This document shows, piece after piece, positions 10,996 to 22,628 of a stretch of DNA of 64,000 nt (position 1 is the stretch's first letter; the number at the start of each line of letters is the position of its first letter). The DNA comes from Dactylis glomerata (Eukaryota; Streptophyta; Magnoliopsida; Poales; Poaceae): contig QXEO01000143.1 of assembly GCA_007115705.1 (NCBI GenBank), positions 3,067,874 to 3,131,873 of the forward strand, in the 5' to 3' direction. The notes under the pieces were generated by a model. The model was not told the origin of the DNA. It did not search any database and worked only from the letters and a program-made list of their open reading frames with translations. The position numbers and the translations under genes were made by a program.

Positions 10996-11698
10996 ATGGA
11001 CAACTTCACATATGGAGAAGTGTTTGAAAGTGATGTACCAAGGTCATCAAGGCCCTCAAGATCCACTGCTCTATATAGGATGTCTTATAATGAGGATCTC
11101 ATGTCACCAAACCTTGAAGGGGACGATGGAGATGCACATCCATCCACCTTCCCTTATTTTAACTTTTTGAGTGATGCAGGCATTCTTGATGATTTCTTGC
11201 TCCTTATTAACAGGGTTGGGTTGACTGATTACATGACAGATGAAAGAGACCAATATGCTTTGCTTACAAAGACTTTCGTTGAAAGTTTTAAATTTATTAA
11301 CGCCCATTTCAATCCTTCCATTGCATTTAAGATTTATGATAAGTCTATCACCATGTCTTTGGGGAGGTTTTGTTCTATTTTAGGTATTCCCATGTTTGGA
11401 ACGGCCAAGAGAATACAAAATCATCCCACTGATTTGGTGGAGCTTTACCGAGGAGTGACCAATGATGATGACCGCACCGCACAGCGTGGCAAGGAAGGTG
11501 GAGTTGGACGATCAGCTTAGGTTGCTTGGTTTCAATGTCCAACACGGTGCAGTGGTCCAGGAGGAAGAGGAGGAGCCGGCCTATCACTTCACCATGTACC
11601 ACTCCGGGGCATCCTCGAGCTCATATCAAGACGATGGTGCTTCTTCGTCACACTACGGAGGCGCCACCTCATGGCTGAGTTGGCTGAGTTGGGATTGA
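10996..11698 (+). pseudogene. Second ORF of element A, uncharacterised, frameshifted
   Basis: An open frame of 174 codons begins MDNFTYGEVFESDVP and runs to 11520. Its natural continuation appears to be another frame from about 11462 (ARKVELDDQLRLLGFNVQHG, then an acidic EEEEE and a serine-rich tail SGASSSSYQDDGASSSHYGG) ending at 11698, so one frame change lies between about 11450 and 11500. The middle contains SFKFINAHFNPSIAFKIYDK and GRFCSILGIPMFGTAKR, the kind of plant retroelement ORF often labelled only 'retrotransposon protein'. I recognise no enzyme motif or zinc knuckle, membrane segment or signal peptide. It sits where Athila-type elements carry an extra 3' ORF, after gag-protease, and is preceded by a possible internal promoter. 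Function unknown. Confidence 0.55.
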
Positions 11699-13681
11699 TC
11701 TCGACTTAGGCCAAAAGCCTAAGCTTGGGGGGAGGTACGCCGACGATTCACTCATCTACATATCATATTTTGTCGGTCCTTTGTATATTCACGTTTCGCT
11801 TTCTCTAGTGTTCTTGTTCTTGTTTCCACTTTTCCCAAACACAAAAAGACCAAAAATATTTCTGTTGTTTCTCTTTGTTTGGTTCTTTAGTTTTCTACCT
11901 TTGGTTTGCTTTACTTGCTATTTTCGGTTTGCTATTCGAAAAATCCAAAAATATTTTGCTTTGTTTGCTATTTCCTTCTGCTTTTGTTTCAAAAATCGAA
12001 AACCCCAAAAATATTTGTTGTTCTTCTTCGGTTTTGTAAAGTTTGTTGCAGAGTTCAGTCTCCCGTTACTCCATTGGAGCTTGGTATTCACTTTATATTA
12101 TTCAAGCCACCCAAGTGAAGAGCAATAATGACGACATATGACAATCCGAGATGTGGTAAGAGGCTGGTATGAACTCTATTTGCTTTCATTTTTGCACATA
12201 TACTCATCCATGTGGACATGCTTAGTCAGTTCATGTAAGGTATATGTTATCTAATGGATGCTTTGTAGTTCTTGCTTTCTTATGATCAGTTTCAATTTAC
12301 TAATAGTCTGTAGAATGTCATGTAGACGCTTGTATGCATTGTTTTATTCATAATATGGTATGATATTGTGGTATCCACCTCTGAAAAGTTTCATTTGAAT
12401 CGACTTGGCACATGCTCAAGCATGCATATGCCTAAACAAAAAGTCAATTAAGCCTTGATGATCTAAATTGCCTCAGAGTTTTTGTATCATTTTTATGCCT
12501 ATATTAATTTTGTTTTGTCGCAAGCATGATTATGATAGTTATTGCTCTCTCGATTGTCGCTTCCCAGTCTTTTGCTAGCCTTCACTTGTACTGAGTATGA
12601 GCTCTACTCGTGCATCCAATTACCAAAAACCAAGTTTTCCAAAGAGTCCACTATAAATTCCTATGCATGGTATTTGAAAGCCATTCCAAGTAAATTTTCA
12701 TGTGCTAACTTTCAAAACTTTCAACTACTTCTCATTTTGTGCCACTGTTTTTAGATCATGGGGACGTAGTGGTCGGAATTGCTATCTTCCATATTAAATT
12801 AAGTACCCCTCGACTAGGCAGCTTCATCTGCTCGTCATTAATTTTGCAAGGGAGCTGGTCAGACCATTATAATCTAATTCTAAAAGAAAAAAAAGGGGGG
12901 CACTCCTCCATGGAATGTGAAAGTTGGTGGGCACCCGATGGAATCGGTTAGCCATGGTTTGAGAAAGGAAAAAGGTGGGGAGGAGTGCCAAAGCTTTATA
13001 AAAGAGCACCAATGTGCCAAAATTTCAAAGAACTCGGAACCGCTCTCACTTGTTTATTATGGAAGATAGCAAGTCCCCATTGCTAGTCGTTGACATAGAA
13101 CAACCACCTCTCAAAATAAATTTTTATCTCTGTTTTACAAATGAAAAGCTCTAGCACATGTTAAATCCCTGCTTCCCTCTGCGAAGGGCCATTCATTTAC
13201 TTTTATGTTGAGTCACCATCTTCTAACTTTAAGCACTTCTTGAGAGCATAGCTGTTATTCTTAGTGTAATGTGCTTGTCCCAGAACACGATTAATTGTGG
13301 TATAACTTTGATGCTTGTATCTTTGATATTTCTACTTCTAGTCTTCTCTTGAACGTCAGAGGTGCCTCAGGATTTATGTTTTGCTCTACAAATAAAGGCA
13401 AGCGGGATACCACTCTTTCATATCATTTATGCATATTACAATCTTGTAGCTTCTTATGTACATGTTACTTGTTATTAGTGCATTGGCACTCTTTCATAGC
13501 TTGCTTGACTATGAGGTGACATTAGTTGCATATTTCTTATTATGAATTGCCTGAGTACTTGATCACATAGTTAGTATATATACATCATATGAGCAAATGT
13601 GTTCATGAAAGTTTCTTTTATCGCTCTCAGTTGTTAACTGAATTGCTTGAGGACAAGCAAATAGCTAAGCTTGGGGGGAGT
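11699..13681 (+). mobile_element. 3' non-coding domain of element A, with two polypurine-tract-like motifs
   Basis: No gene. It opens with AAGCTTGGGGGGAGG at 11721 and closes with the working polypurine tract AAGCTTGGGGGGAGT at 13667-13681, identical over 14 nt and 1,946 bp apart. Between them are blocks homologous to the B/D/E/F group: the sequence around 12541-12620 ending CTCGTGCATCCAA and the CCCTCTGCGAAGGG hairpin near 13175. Small T-rich reading frames here (for example 11781-12128) are low-complexity shadows. Confidence 0.7.
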
Positions 13682-15077
13682 TGATACGTCCAAAACGTAT
13701 CTACTTTCCCGAACACTTTTGCTATTGTTTCTCCTCTAATTTGTGTGTTTTGAATGCAACTAACACGGACTGACGCTGTTTTCAGCAGAATTACTCTGGT
13801 GTCTCGTTTTTGTGCAGAAATCCAACTTTCAGTAAAAATTCGGGAAAAATCATGAAAAATCCTATTTCACCAGAAGACCCACGGAGCCAGAAGACAGGAG
13901 GGAGAGGAGGCCTGAGGGCCCCTCACACACTGGTGGCGCGGCCCAGCCCTGGCCGCGCCACCCTGGCGTGAGGAGGCCCCAGCCATCCTCTCGGCCTTCC
14001 CTCTCGCCTACATATACCCTCTGACGACATAATATCGGGGAGACGCCGTTTTTCCCAGATAGACTTTCGCTGCGCCGCCGCCATCAGAAACCGCAATTCG
14101 GAACCAGAAACTCCGTTCTGGCACCCTGCCGGGACGGGGATTCGGAGGAGATCTTCATCACCATCACCACCGACGCTCCTCCATCGACCATCCATGACTC
14201 CCCCATCCATGTGTGAGTAATTCCCCCGCTGTAGGTGAGGGGATGGTAGGGATTGGATGAGATTGTTCATGTAATTTGATATGAGATTGTTAGGGCATAG
14301 TGCCTAGTATCTTTATTTAGTGCCTATGACATTGTTGCAACTTGTTGTGCTTAATGCTTGTCACTTTGGGCCCGAGTGCCATGATTTCAGATCTAAACAT
14401 GTTATTATTTCTATGATGATACTTGTTGTTTATGGTCTTACCTACAAGTTGTATACACATATTGTTGTCCAGAACCCGAGGCCCCAAAGTGACAGAAATT
14501 GGGATAACCGGAGGGGGTGGCTATGATGTGAGGATCACATGTGTTCACCGAGTGCTAATGCTTTGCTCCGGTACTCTATTAAAAGGAGTACCTTAATTAC
14601 CAGTAGTTTCCCTTGAGGCCCTGCTGCAACAGGCTGGTAGGACAAAAGATGTCATGCAAGTTTCTCCTTGTGAGCACGTATGACTATATACGGAACACAT
14701 GCCTATGATTGTTTGTACTAGGATGCTTTATCTTATTTATCTGCAATGCCCATGTCTCATTGATTTCATGAATTATCTTATCCATGCAACGCCCGTAATC
14801 CATCCCTATGCCTACAGTATTTGTTCCTACTGTTTACTACTGTTACTATTACCGCTGCTATTTTACTACTGCTGTTACTGTTTCACTACTGTCACCACTA
14901 TAAAACTGTTGCTACTGATAAACCATTGTGAGCAAGACTGTTTCCAGGTGCAGCTGAATTGACAACTCATCTGCTAAGGCTTACATATATTCTTTGGCTC
15001 CCCTTGTGTCGAATCAATAAATTTGGGTAATACTTCCCTCGAAGACTGTTGCGATCCCGTCTACTTGTGGGTCATCA
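13682..15077 (+). repeat. 3' LTR of element A
   Basis: 1,396 bp from TGATACGTCCAAAACGTATC to GTGGGTCATCA. It follows the polypurine tract directly. It contains the hairpin at 13932-13962, then CGCCTACATATACCC as a TATA-like core promoter near 14007-14020, the leader motif CGGCACCCTGCCGGGACGGGG, and the TAC-rich microsatellite around 14825-14905. The start resembles the B/E/F LTRs but the 3' half is unrelated to theirs. Confidence 0.85.
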
Positions 15078-16061
15078 CACCTGTTTGATGAAATGGCCGC
15101 AAGAATTCAAAGTTTGAATTCTTGAAAATTTCAAATTGCGTTGATCATTATATTGTATAAGAATTCTAAAACTATTTTTCTTAGGTCCAAAGGTGTTCAA
15201 ATGCTTGACGGCTATTTTGAATTTGGAATGTCCTCTGTTTCAGATTCAAACTTTGGACTAATTTTAAATGTGGTTAGACAAATAATTTTGGAGTGTTCAA
15301 AATAGATTCTGAAAGTATGTTTCATGGTACTAGATTATCTGCATATAAACATCCATGTCTAGTACAATATTTTCTTAATCCAAGGAGTTGAAGTGGGCTA
15401 GTCAATAATATTTTGAAGATCACTTTCTTCCTCTTTTCTTTTTTTAGGGTTTGGAATCTTCGTTGATTCTTTCTAATTTCTTCTCTTGTATTCGGGTTGG
15501 CTTGACCTTACTTACCTTATGAGTTTGCTAGAAAGGTTTAGCATGTACTCATGCAAGATTTACTATGTAGGAAACAATTTTTAAGGCCAATAAACTATTT
15601 GATAAACCAAATTTATTTGATCTCAAAACTTGGCTAAAGCAATCATAGGAGGTTGGAAAAAGTTTTTGCAATGAGTTTTGGAACCAAGTCCTAAGGTATT
15701 GATATTTTGATGATCAACTCAAATCAGTTTTAGAATAACAACTTAATAAAAGAGATCATTTTTAAAGTGGTTCTTCTTTTTATTAACATAAAATAAAATA
15801 AAATAAAAACTAGGATTCTTAACATAAGGTTTTACCTTCTTTCAAAATATTTTCTTTTTGAAGAATTTGAAAGATTGGATCCAAGGTTTCAATTTCTAAA
15901 ACTTCCTCCCATTATTTTTATTTGAAGCATGGGAACAAAATGCAGTGTTAGAAGACAAGAAACTAATTGTGTATTTAAAAATAAAAGTTTTTGTTGGCCC
16001 CAAGATTTCGTATTTGAATAAATTCCACTTATTTCCATTTTCTAAAAATTTGGGTTGTTAC
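15078..16061 (-). repeat. Gypsy-type LTR fragment K
   Basis: Read on the minus strand it starts TGTAACAACCCAAATTTTTAG at 16061, typical of grass chromovirus LTRs and similar in style to the LTR start of element I. It is cut at 15078 by element A, so only the first 984 bp remain. No ORF of note. The junction at 16061/16062 lies inside the Angela-like LTR J, suggesting that K was inserted in J. Confidence 0.6.
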
Positions 16062-17428
16062 AACCTCGCTCCTACGGAGCCCTTCGGGGAGCCGCATGAG
16101 AGAGAGAGGAGGCACATGAGGGGGAGAGGAAAGGAGAGCTCTTCCAAGGTACTCCCTCAATCCACGTGTGTCCAACTCTCCTCCAAGGGGGGCCTTTATA
16201 TTGGGGGATGGGGGAGAGCTTACCCCCACCAAGGCACCCTAGGACCGGCGGAAAAGGGAGGGATGGGGCAGCCCTAGGTCGCCCCAAAACCCTAGCCCTA
16301 GCCTCTCCCATGCGCATGGGCCCCTTATGGCCCATCTGGAAGGCCTAGCTGGCCACCCTAGTGGGCTTCCTTCCCGGAAGGGCCCAATTAAGATGGGCTG
16401 CCATTATTTATTAAATAAATCAATATATTTAATATTAGTTCCATTAATTAATATTAATTACTTATTTATTTAATCTTTGTTGCTCCGAAACTCTTTTTGG
16501 AACCCTCTGAACAACTTTGGATCTCCGCGGAACTTTCCGTCTTCCTCTTGTAAACCCTTTGACCATTCCAGATATATGAAAAACATCTTACATGTCATTA
16601 AACCCTTAAGCATATTACCCTATGGTTCAGGAATACTCCAGACATTAGCGAGACTCCTCTCCGGTAAATGATCATCAATCAGATCTGGAAATTCGTGATG
16701 ACCCATGTGCATTCATGAAGGACTTTTGTCGTTGAACCGCAAACATCGATGTCCAACTCCCTTTGTTTCTGTGATACTTGCAATATCTGAGACTTGATCG
16801 TCAGAATCACCATACCTAGTTCAATTTTGTTACCGATATTGCTGTTTACTTGTTCCGTGATATTCCATCATGTGACCTAGTCACATGTTGCAACATTGGA
16901 TGAAATATCACCGAGTGGGCCTAGAGTATCTTTCCGTCACGTGGAAGAACGAATCCCGCTCTTGATGCATACACCTCTACATACTCCATTGGAAACCCAA
17001 AAGACACCTTTCAGTCGCCCGGTTAAGGTAGTGACGGTTGATGCAATCAAAGCTTCTACTAGAAGTAGTGATTAAATATGATCTCACGGTCTAAGAATTT
17101 AGGTTACAACATTTCTTATTATCGCAACATGAATATCGTGACACGATCGTGTTACATAATAAAGTTGGGTATGTCCATCATGGCATTTACACAATGGCAT
17201 GAACATCATTGTCAATTAGACGTAATTATCAGATGACCTGGAAACTAATCATCAGTTGACCAATGAGCTAGTAATAGAGTTTTACTAGGGACACTGGTTA
17301 TTTAACACCACACGTGTATCAGTGTTCTCTGAGTAACACAATTATAGCACAGTATTAAACTTATCATGAACTAAATGAAATATGCAAATAAACCATTTAT
17401 TATTTTCCTCTAGGGCATATTTCCTTCA
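16062..17428 (-). repeat. Angela/BARE/WIS-like Copia LTR (element J), 3'-truncated
   Basis: On the minus strand it begins TGAAGGAAATATGCCCTAGAGG at 17428, the characteristic start of Angela-group Copia LTRs in Triticeae, preceded by the polypurine tract AGTGCAAGTGGGAGA. It runs 1,367 bp through U3 to a TATA-like CAATATAAAGG (around 16193-16203) and about 130 bp of the transcribed part before it is interrupted by LTR K. It is the element's 3' LTR because internal sequence lies on its right. Confidence 0.8.
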
Positions 17429-17779
17429 TCTCCCACTTGCACTAGAGTACAAATAATCCAGCTGCATTCAATCATGACACCATTTCAGACATATGTCTCT
17501 TTCATCATGCTTGCTTGTGAGAGAGTGTTTCAATGATCTGTACAACTCATGCCTTTTATATTCTTTGCAACTTGTCAACCAGTTTAACATTAGTCCATCA
17601 TCAAATGATGTCGTTAAAGTATATATGTTTTGGCAGAAGAGTGAGACTTTGTATTCTAGTGTTTGCAATGGCATTTGATCAGTCAAAGAACTTTTTCTGT
17701 CGCCATGCATACCGCAAACACACTCATCTAGAACACGAACTTTCTAAGCCATAACATTATACTTGCCACTTTCAAGTAG
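17429..17779 (-). mobile_element. Copia J internal 3' end, left of the I insertion
   Basis: Minus-strand non-coding region between the end of pol and the polypurine tract of J. It continues at 30764 after removal of element I, as the shared AGTAG target copies show. The small reading frames across it are not recognisable proteins. Confidence 0.65.
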
Positions 17780-20700
17780 TGTAACAACTCAGAAATTTGT
17801 AATCCACTTCCTATGAATTTAAATACCACATTTTTGGGTCATGATAAAACTCTTTATCTATCATTGCATGTATGCATGTATTTCCTATTATATGTATTTT
17901 ATGATTTCATGTGTGTTATTAATTGTTGTGCAATAGTTAGTTAATTCTAACTTAACCAACAGAAGCAATTGAGAAGAATTATAAGAACCAAAGAAACAAG
18001 AAACAAAAGAAAGAAAGAAAAAGAGAATAATATGATGATCTAGAAAATCTTATTGACCACCCTACTTTGGACCCTGATATTAAGAAATCTGTTGCTCAAG
18101 CAAAGGTTTGGCCAGTTAGTTGAGCTTGACCAAGTTATATACTAACTCAACCAAGAAGTTTCTAACCAAAATTCAAATCAGAACATCACTCAAACTTCAG
18201 CCAAAGATTGGATCTGAAACAGTGACAATACCCTAATTTCAAATACAAATTTTTGCAAAACCTGTTATTTCTTCAGAACAAAAATATCACTGGAAACCTT
18301 GGCTAATATGTTGATCACCCAAAGTGGAAATTTTCAAAATTTTGAAATTAAATCTCTTGCGGGCATTGTGTCGAACACCTGGAGAACAAAAATCGGGAGA
18401 AATCGAGTTTACTGTGAAGATCACTGTCGCCGTTCGTCTCGTGCCTGTAGCCATGCTCGTGGACGACGCCGCGGTCGAGACCAGCCCCCTCTGCCCCGAC
18501 CCGAGCCGTGAGAAGTGGAGGGAAGAAGAGGAACGCGCCCAGGACCCCCCTCTCTGTCTCTCCTCTTCCTGCACGACGCCGACCGCTGTGACTGCGCCAG
18601 AGCCGACCCACAGCACTCCGCGGCTGAGACCAAACCCCTCCAGCACGCGAGCAAGGCCGCCGTGCCCGGTGTTGCTCGACGCGCATCGCCAGGGCCCCCG
18701 CACCGGCGAGCTACTAGACGCCCTCGCCCCCGACGCTCTGGCCTATAAAAGCCCCCGCCGATCAAACGAGCAAACTCGCCCCGCTCCCAGCTACCTCCCA
18801 GACACTTTCTCTCCCTCCCTCTCGCTCTCGTTCGAAGTCGCCTGCAACGCCGGCGAGCTACTGGGCGCAGGCAGCGCCGCCGCGTTGGGCCGCCGCTGGA
18901 CGAACGGACGCCGGAGCTAGAGGAGGAGTGCTGCCGGATCCTTTTTCGCCCGTCACCGTCGAGCCATGCTTCCTCTACGTGCCTCGCCGTCGCCGTCGTC
19001 TTCCTCGCCGTGCGCAGGTGAGCTCCAGCCCTAGCCAACGAGGACGATTCCTGTGAGCCGTTGGATCCTGATCCGTCGGTAGCGTACCGGTTCGGTGCGG
19101 TTAAGTGACCTGACGGGTGGGACCCCCCTGTCAGGTTCAGTTTTATTCATTTCCCGCCCCGTGCGAAACGTTATCGGGCCGGCCCGTTCGGGTTCTGTAG
19201 AGAATCGGCCCGTTCGTTTAGAATTTGGTCCGTTTCGTTTTTATTTATTTCCCGCCTGTTTTGAATTAATTCAAATATGTTTCAGATATGATTTTCAAAC
19301 TTTAATTCCAAGAGATTTACAAATCCATTTGTAGCAAATGAATATGCGTTGGAAAGCTTAGGAATTGCTCTACACTGTAGAACTGGTTAGAATTCAATTT
19401 GATTTAGGGATTTAAATAAATAAGAATAATGTGACCATAGCTTTATTAATCATAGAACATTTCTAGAAAATTGTTTAAGCCACCTAAAATTATGAAATTT
19501 GGTTTGTGAACTCACTAATAAACTCCCCTACTGTTTAGTCCCACCTTAATCAACTCAAACCTTGTTAGTGATCCTAATTAGACCCTAACCCAATTCTAGT
19601 TAGTAACATAAAATGATAGATCTCTATCATACACTTAGGATTAATTTTTGCCCTCAATACCAATTCACTTAATTAGTCAATCCTCACTTAAACTAGCCCT
19701 AATACCCTAGTTTCATACCCATACTTAAAAAAGTAAACAACACATGGCACATGATAGGAAATTTAACTTGCACACTCAATGTAAACTTGGAAGAAAACTT
19801 GCAAACCTCTTCAAATAAAATCCAACATGAACTCTATTGTTTGAAAATATTGATGTGTGCTGGAAGTGATGTTAGTATGGTGTGGTGATTGTGTGTTGGT
19901 GTTTATTCGTTATTAGACGCTAGTGTTTCTGAGGAGGATATTGAGGGGGAATATTATCAAGAAGAAGAAGAATACCCCGGACACTTTGCCAACCAAGGCA
20001 AGCCATCTTTTGAATCATACTCCACATGCCTAGTTTTACTTTTGCATTCTACTTGTTTTAAGTAAATTGCATGATTGAATTGCTAGAGTAGAATGATAGA
20101 AGTATAGTGATATCTTGCTTAGCAAGAGCATCAAGCTGAGTTTATCCAACCATAGCTTAGTGGTATCATCACTCAATATAGTTGCTTAGTCGCTAATAAA
20201 ATGGAGGCAATCTCTAAGTGGAACCCCCTTTGAACTTGGTGACTTGAACTTGAAAGCTTGAATTGGAGATCCCTCTTACATGATGGTTTTATGAAGGAAA
20301 ATAATATTGACTAAGGACTATGGAATGTATTTGCTAAATGATAATAAGTGATGTACCATGTGAGCCAACCATTACCGTAAGACCACATTACCCCTAAATG
20401 GGAAGGGGCTTAGTCCGTAGCTTGTTCACCCTAGTATGGGAGGTCTTGTATCATCCTTTATAGAAGTGCACCGTGCGCGGGTACTTCTGAACCGAGTGGA
20501 AATTCCATTCATCCGGCACTCCGGAGCGGGCAAAACTAGAGACGCCGGAACGGAAGATGTCCGTGTCTCGGGCTCTAGGGAAGGATCCTGTACTAGAGTG
20601 AGCAAGTGAAAGAGTTTGTTTGATTATCTGAACCTCGCATACTTTGTGTATGACGAACCGTGGATTTCTCTCGGCAGATGTATCGAATCTTGTGGGTAAA

Positions 20701-21360
20701 GTGTACCCCTCTGCAGAGGTTTCAAACTATTCGAATAGCCGCGTCCTCGGTTATGGACAGTTGGCAAACTGTACTTGACTTTTGTCAAGAATGATAATAA
20801 CTTATGGTGACCTTGGTGAATGACATGACTTGACTTGACATTGATATTGACACCCTTGAAGTTCCTTTAGATTGAACTTAGAGAACTAAACCTCTTTTCT
20901 ACCAATGAACATTCTTGGGAAATAAAACTAGCTTTTGCAACTAAACTTAGTGCTTAGTCCACCATATCAACCTTGCATATCTACTTCAACATTTCATTTA
21001 TAAGATGGTTTGCGAGTGCATCCAATGTACTCATGGCTGTGTCCCTGGCTATCAACTTGGCCAGACTATGGGGAAGAGTATCCGGAGGAAGGTTATGAAG
21101 AGGAGTACCAGAACTAGGATCTTCTACTGAGTCGCCATTGCCTGTAGGGTGAAGGCATGGACCCGAAGACGTTATTTCCGCTGCTATATTATGTTGTAAT
21201 ATGAACTTGGTCTCTATGACCATTGTATTTGAACCATCGTATTGTAATGTCTATGGAACTGGTTACCAACTACGTTATGTGTATCACAACAATGATTCTG
21301 GGATTGTGGTGGAATGCATAACGGGCACTTCTAATTTGTGATAAATTCGGGGTCGTCACA
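17780..21360 (+). repeat. 5' LTR of element I
   Basis: Starts TGTAACAACTCAG and ends GGGGTCGTCACA. Long LTRs of 3-4 kb are usual for this clade. It includes a GC-rich segment (about 18415-19030) that spans a strong TATA box. Reading frames of up to 205 codons in that segment, on both strands, overlap each other and the promoter, and are taken as composition artefacts. The rest is AT-rich and shows no gene. Confidence 0.95.
18742..18750 (+). promoter_or_regulatory. TATA box of the I 5' LTR
   Basis: CCTATAAAAGCCCCCG matches the plant TATA consensus well and is repeated at the same place in the 3' LTR (about 28146-28154). Transcription of the element should begin roughly 30 bp downstream. Both copies are intact. 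Confidence 0.7.
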
Positions 21361-21363
21361 AGT

Positions 21364-21375
21364 TGGTATCAGAGC
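21364..21375 (+). other. Primer binding site of element I (initiator tRNA-Met)
   Basis: TGGTATCAGAGC, complementary to the 3' end of initiator tRNA-Met, lies 3 bp inside the 5' LTR, the normal position in plant LTR elements. Confidence 0.95.
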
Positions 21376-21575
21376 CTAGGCTGACCATATGAGACCTTAG
21401 TTAGAATGGGCATTAATTGAAACCCTTACAAAAACAAAGATATAGGTAATGGTTTGAAATTGCTTAGTCTTTTCCTCTCTATTTACAAAGTTTTGTACAT
21501 GCTTCAGTTTTTACCTACTTAAAATTTTGCACACTTGAGTTGATCACTAACTTAATCTAATCTAAAACTTTGTAG

Positions 21576-22358
21576 ATGGCACCGGTATTCACTGAGCAGT
21601 ACCAGTTGGGCCATGGTGGCAGCCTTTGTTTCGAGCGCGACCTCACCACCCTGACCTTGTTCCTGAACCGTTTGTATCCGGAGTTCAAGGGAGCCGTGCT
21701 CAATGAGCACCCGGATGGAGAGCTACGGTGGCTTGTCAGGGCCAGTTGCCGTGGCAAGAAGGGAGATTTGAGTTCTCCAAGGATCAAGTTTGAGCTTGTG
21801 GAGAACACTTGGGCCGATGGTTTGGTCCGAGGTATGCAGGAGATGCACGCCCGCTTGTGCGGACTGCATGTTGAGGAGGTCCAGGGGGAGCGCTTTAGGA
21901 ACTTTGCTCGGCGCGATGCGGACGGGCGTCCCACAAACATGCCAGGGCAAAATGAGCCGAGTACCTACATCGATCACATGGACTTCTTGCTGTACTCCAC
22001 TCAGCAGGAGGCCGATCGTGCCCGTACCAAGGCCAACCTTGAGCACTACGCACTGGTGGAGGCAAGGAGCACTATCAGGATTCTTGCTCGGGATCGCAAG
22101 AGTCTTCGCCGCCAGCGCGATGAGAGGGATCACACCATTGATGAGTTGAAGGCCAATGTGGCTGAGCTGACTGAGTACATTGAGAGTCTTGAGAGCCACC
22201 TTGGTGAGGAGGAAGGCATTGATCTCCGCAAGGAGGATAATGCCCTCATTAGTGACGAGGATGACTTCATGGAGGACCTTGATGATGAGGAGCGTGATGA
22301 GGATGCTGGATTCATTGTGGATGATGAGGAGGAAGACCCCGAGGAGCCCGATGTTTAG
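21576..22358 (+). CDS. Extra ORF upstream of gag in element I, uncharacterised coiled-coil acidic protein
   Basis: An intact 260-residue frame from ATG 21576 (MAPVFTEQYQLGHGG), 200 bp after the primer site and 270 bp before gag, on the same strand. Residues 1-140 look like a compact domain without a motif I recognise. About 145-215 is rich in R/E/L heptads (ARSTIRILARDRKSLRRQRD, then ELKANVAELTEYIESLES) and is probably a coiled coil. Residues 220-260 are strongly acidic. No zinc knuckle, protease or nuclease motif is seen. It is undamaged although the downstream gag-pol has two stops, which suggests recent constraint or chance survival. It could help packaging or act as an accessory factor; nothing in the sequence decides this. 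Confidence 0.7.
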   Translation: MAPVFTEQYQLGHGGSLCFERDLTTLTLFLNRLYPEFKGAVLNEHPDGELRWLVRASCRGKKGDLSSPRIKFELVENTWADGLVRGMQEMHARLCGLHVEEVQGERFRNFARRDADGRPTNMPGQNEPSTYIDHMDFLLYSTQQEADRARTKANLEHYALVEARSTIRILARDRKSLRRQRDERDHTIDELKANVAELTEYIESLESHLGEEEGIDLRKEDNALISDEDDFMEDLDDEERDEDAGFIVDDEEEDPEEPDV

Positions 22359-22628
22359 ATTGGAGATTCCCGTGTTGTCTAGTTATGATTTTTACTTTAA
22401 GTCACTTCATGTAGGTGTGAGTTGTATCCCCCTCTCTAAGTAGACGAGTCGCAATGGTTTGATGTAAACCATTTGTAGTGTGTGAACTTGTATGTATGAT
22501 ATGTTCTTGTTGAATGAAATATGAATTTGGCCCTTAAGGCCTTAGTAAGCCAAAAATTGCATCATCCATGTTACATCAAATCTTAGCAAATTAGTTTTTC
22601 CCTCTTGTCTTACACACATTATCTTCAG

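Larger units (their letters stand above)
6968..15077 (+). mobile_element. Non-autonomous Gypsy element A
   Basis: A near-complete element: partial 5' LTR (6968-7514), tRNA-Asp-type primer site, gag-protease (7603-10199), a second broken ORF (10996-11698), a long non-coding 3' domain, polypurine tract (13667-13681) and complete 3' LTR (13682-15077). No reverse transcriptase, RNase H or integrase can be found between the LTRs, so mobilisation must have depended on another element. The 5' LTR lacks its first 849 bp because element B inserted there. Over the shared 547 bp the LTRs differ at roughly 11 positions by eye (about 2%), implying an insertion of less than about one million years if the usual grass LTR rate is assumed. 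Confidence 0.85.

Noticed and set aside
11781..12128. T-rich hydrophobic frame in A's 3' domain
   Set aside because: Low-complexity TTTTC/TTTG sequence gives runs of F, L and C; no start context, no homology among copies.
18287..19038. Long overlapping reading frames on both strands (up to 205 codons) in the 5' LTR of I, repeated at 27691-28553
   Set aside because: They overlap each other and the TATA box, have GC-rich arginine/proline/serine composition with no domain, and the frame lengths differ between the two LTR copies.
21364..21375. TGGTATCAGAGC here and at 44740 as parts of tRNA genes
   Set aside because: Only the 12-nt primer-site complement is present directly inside LTRs; no cloverleaf surrounds it.
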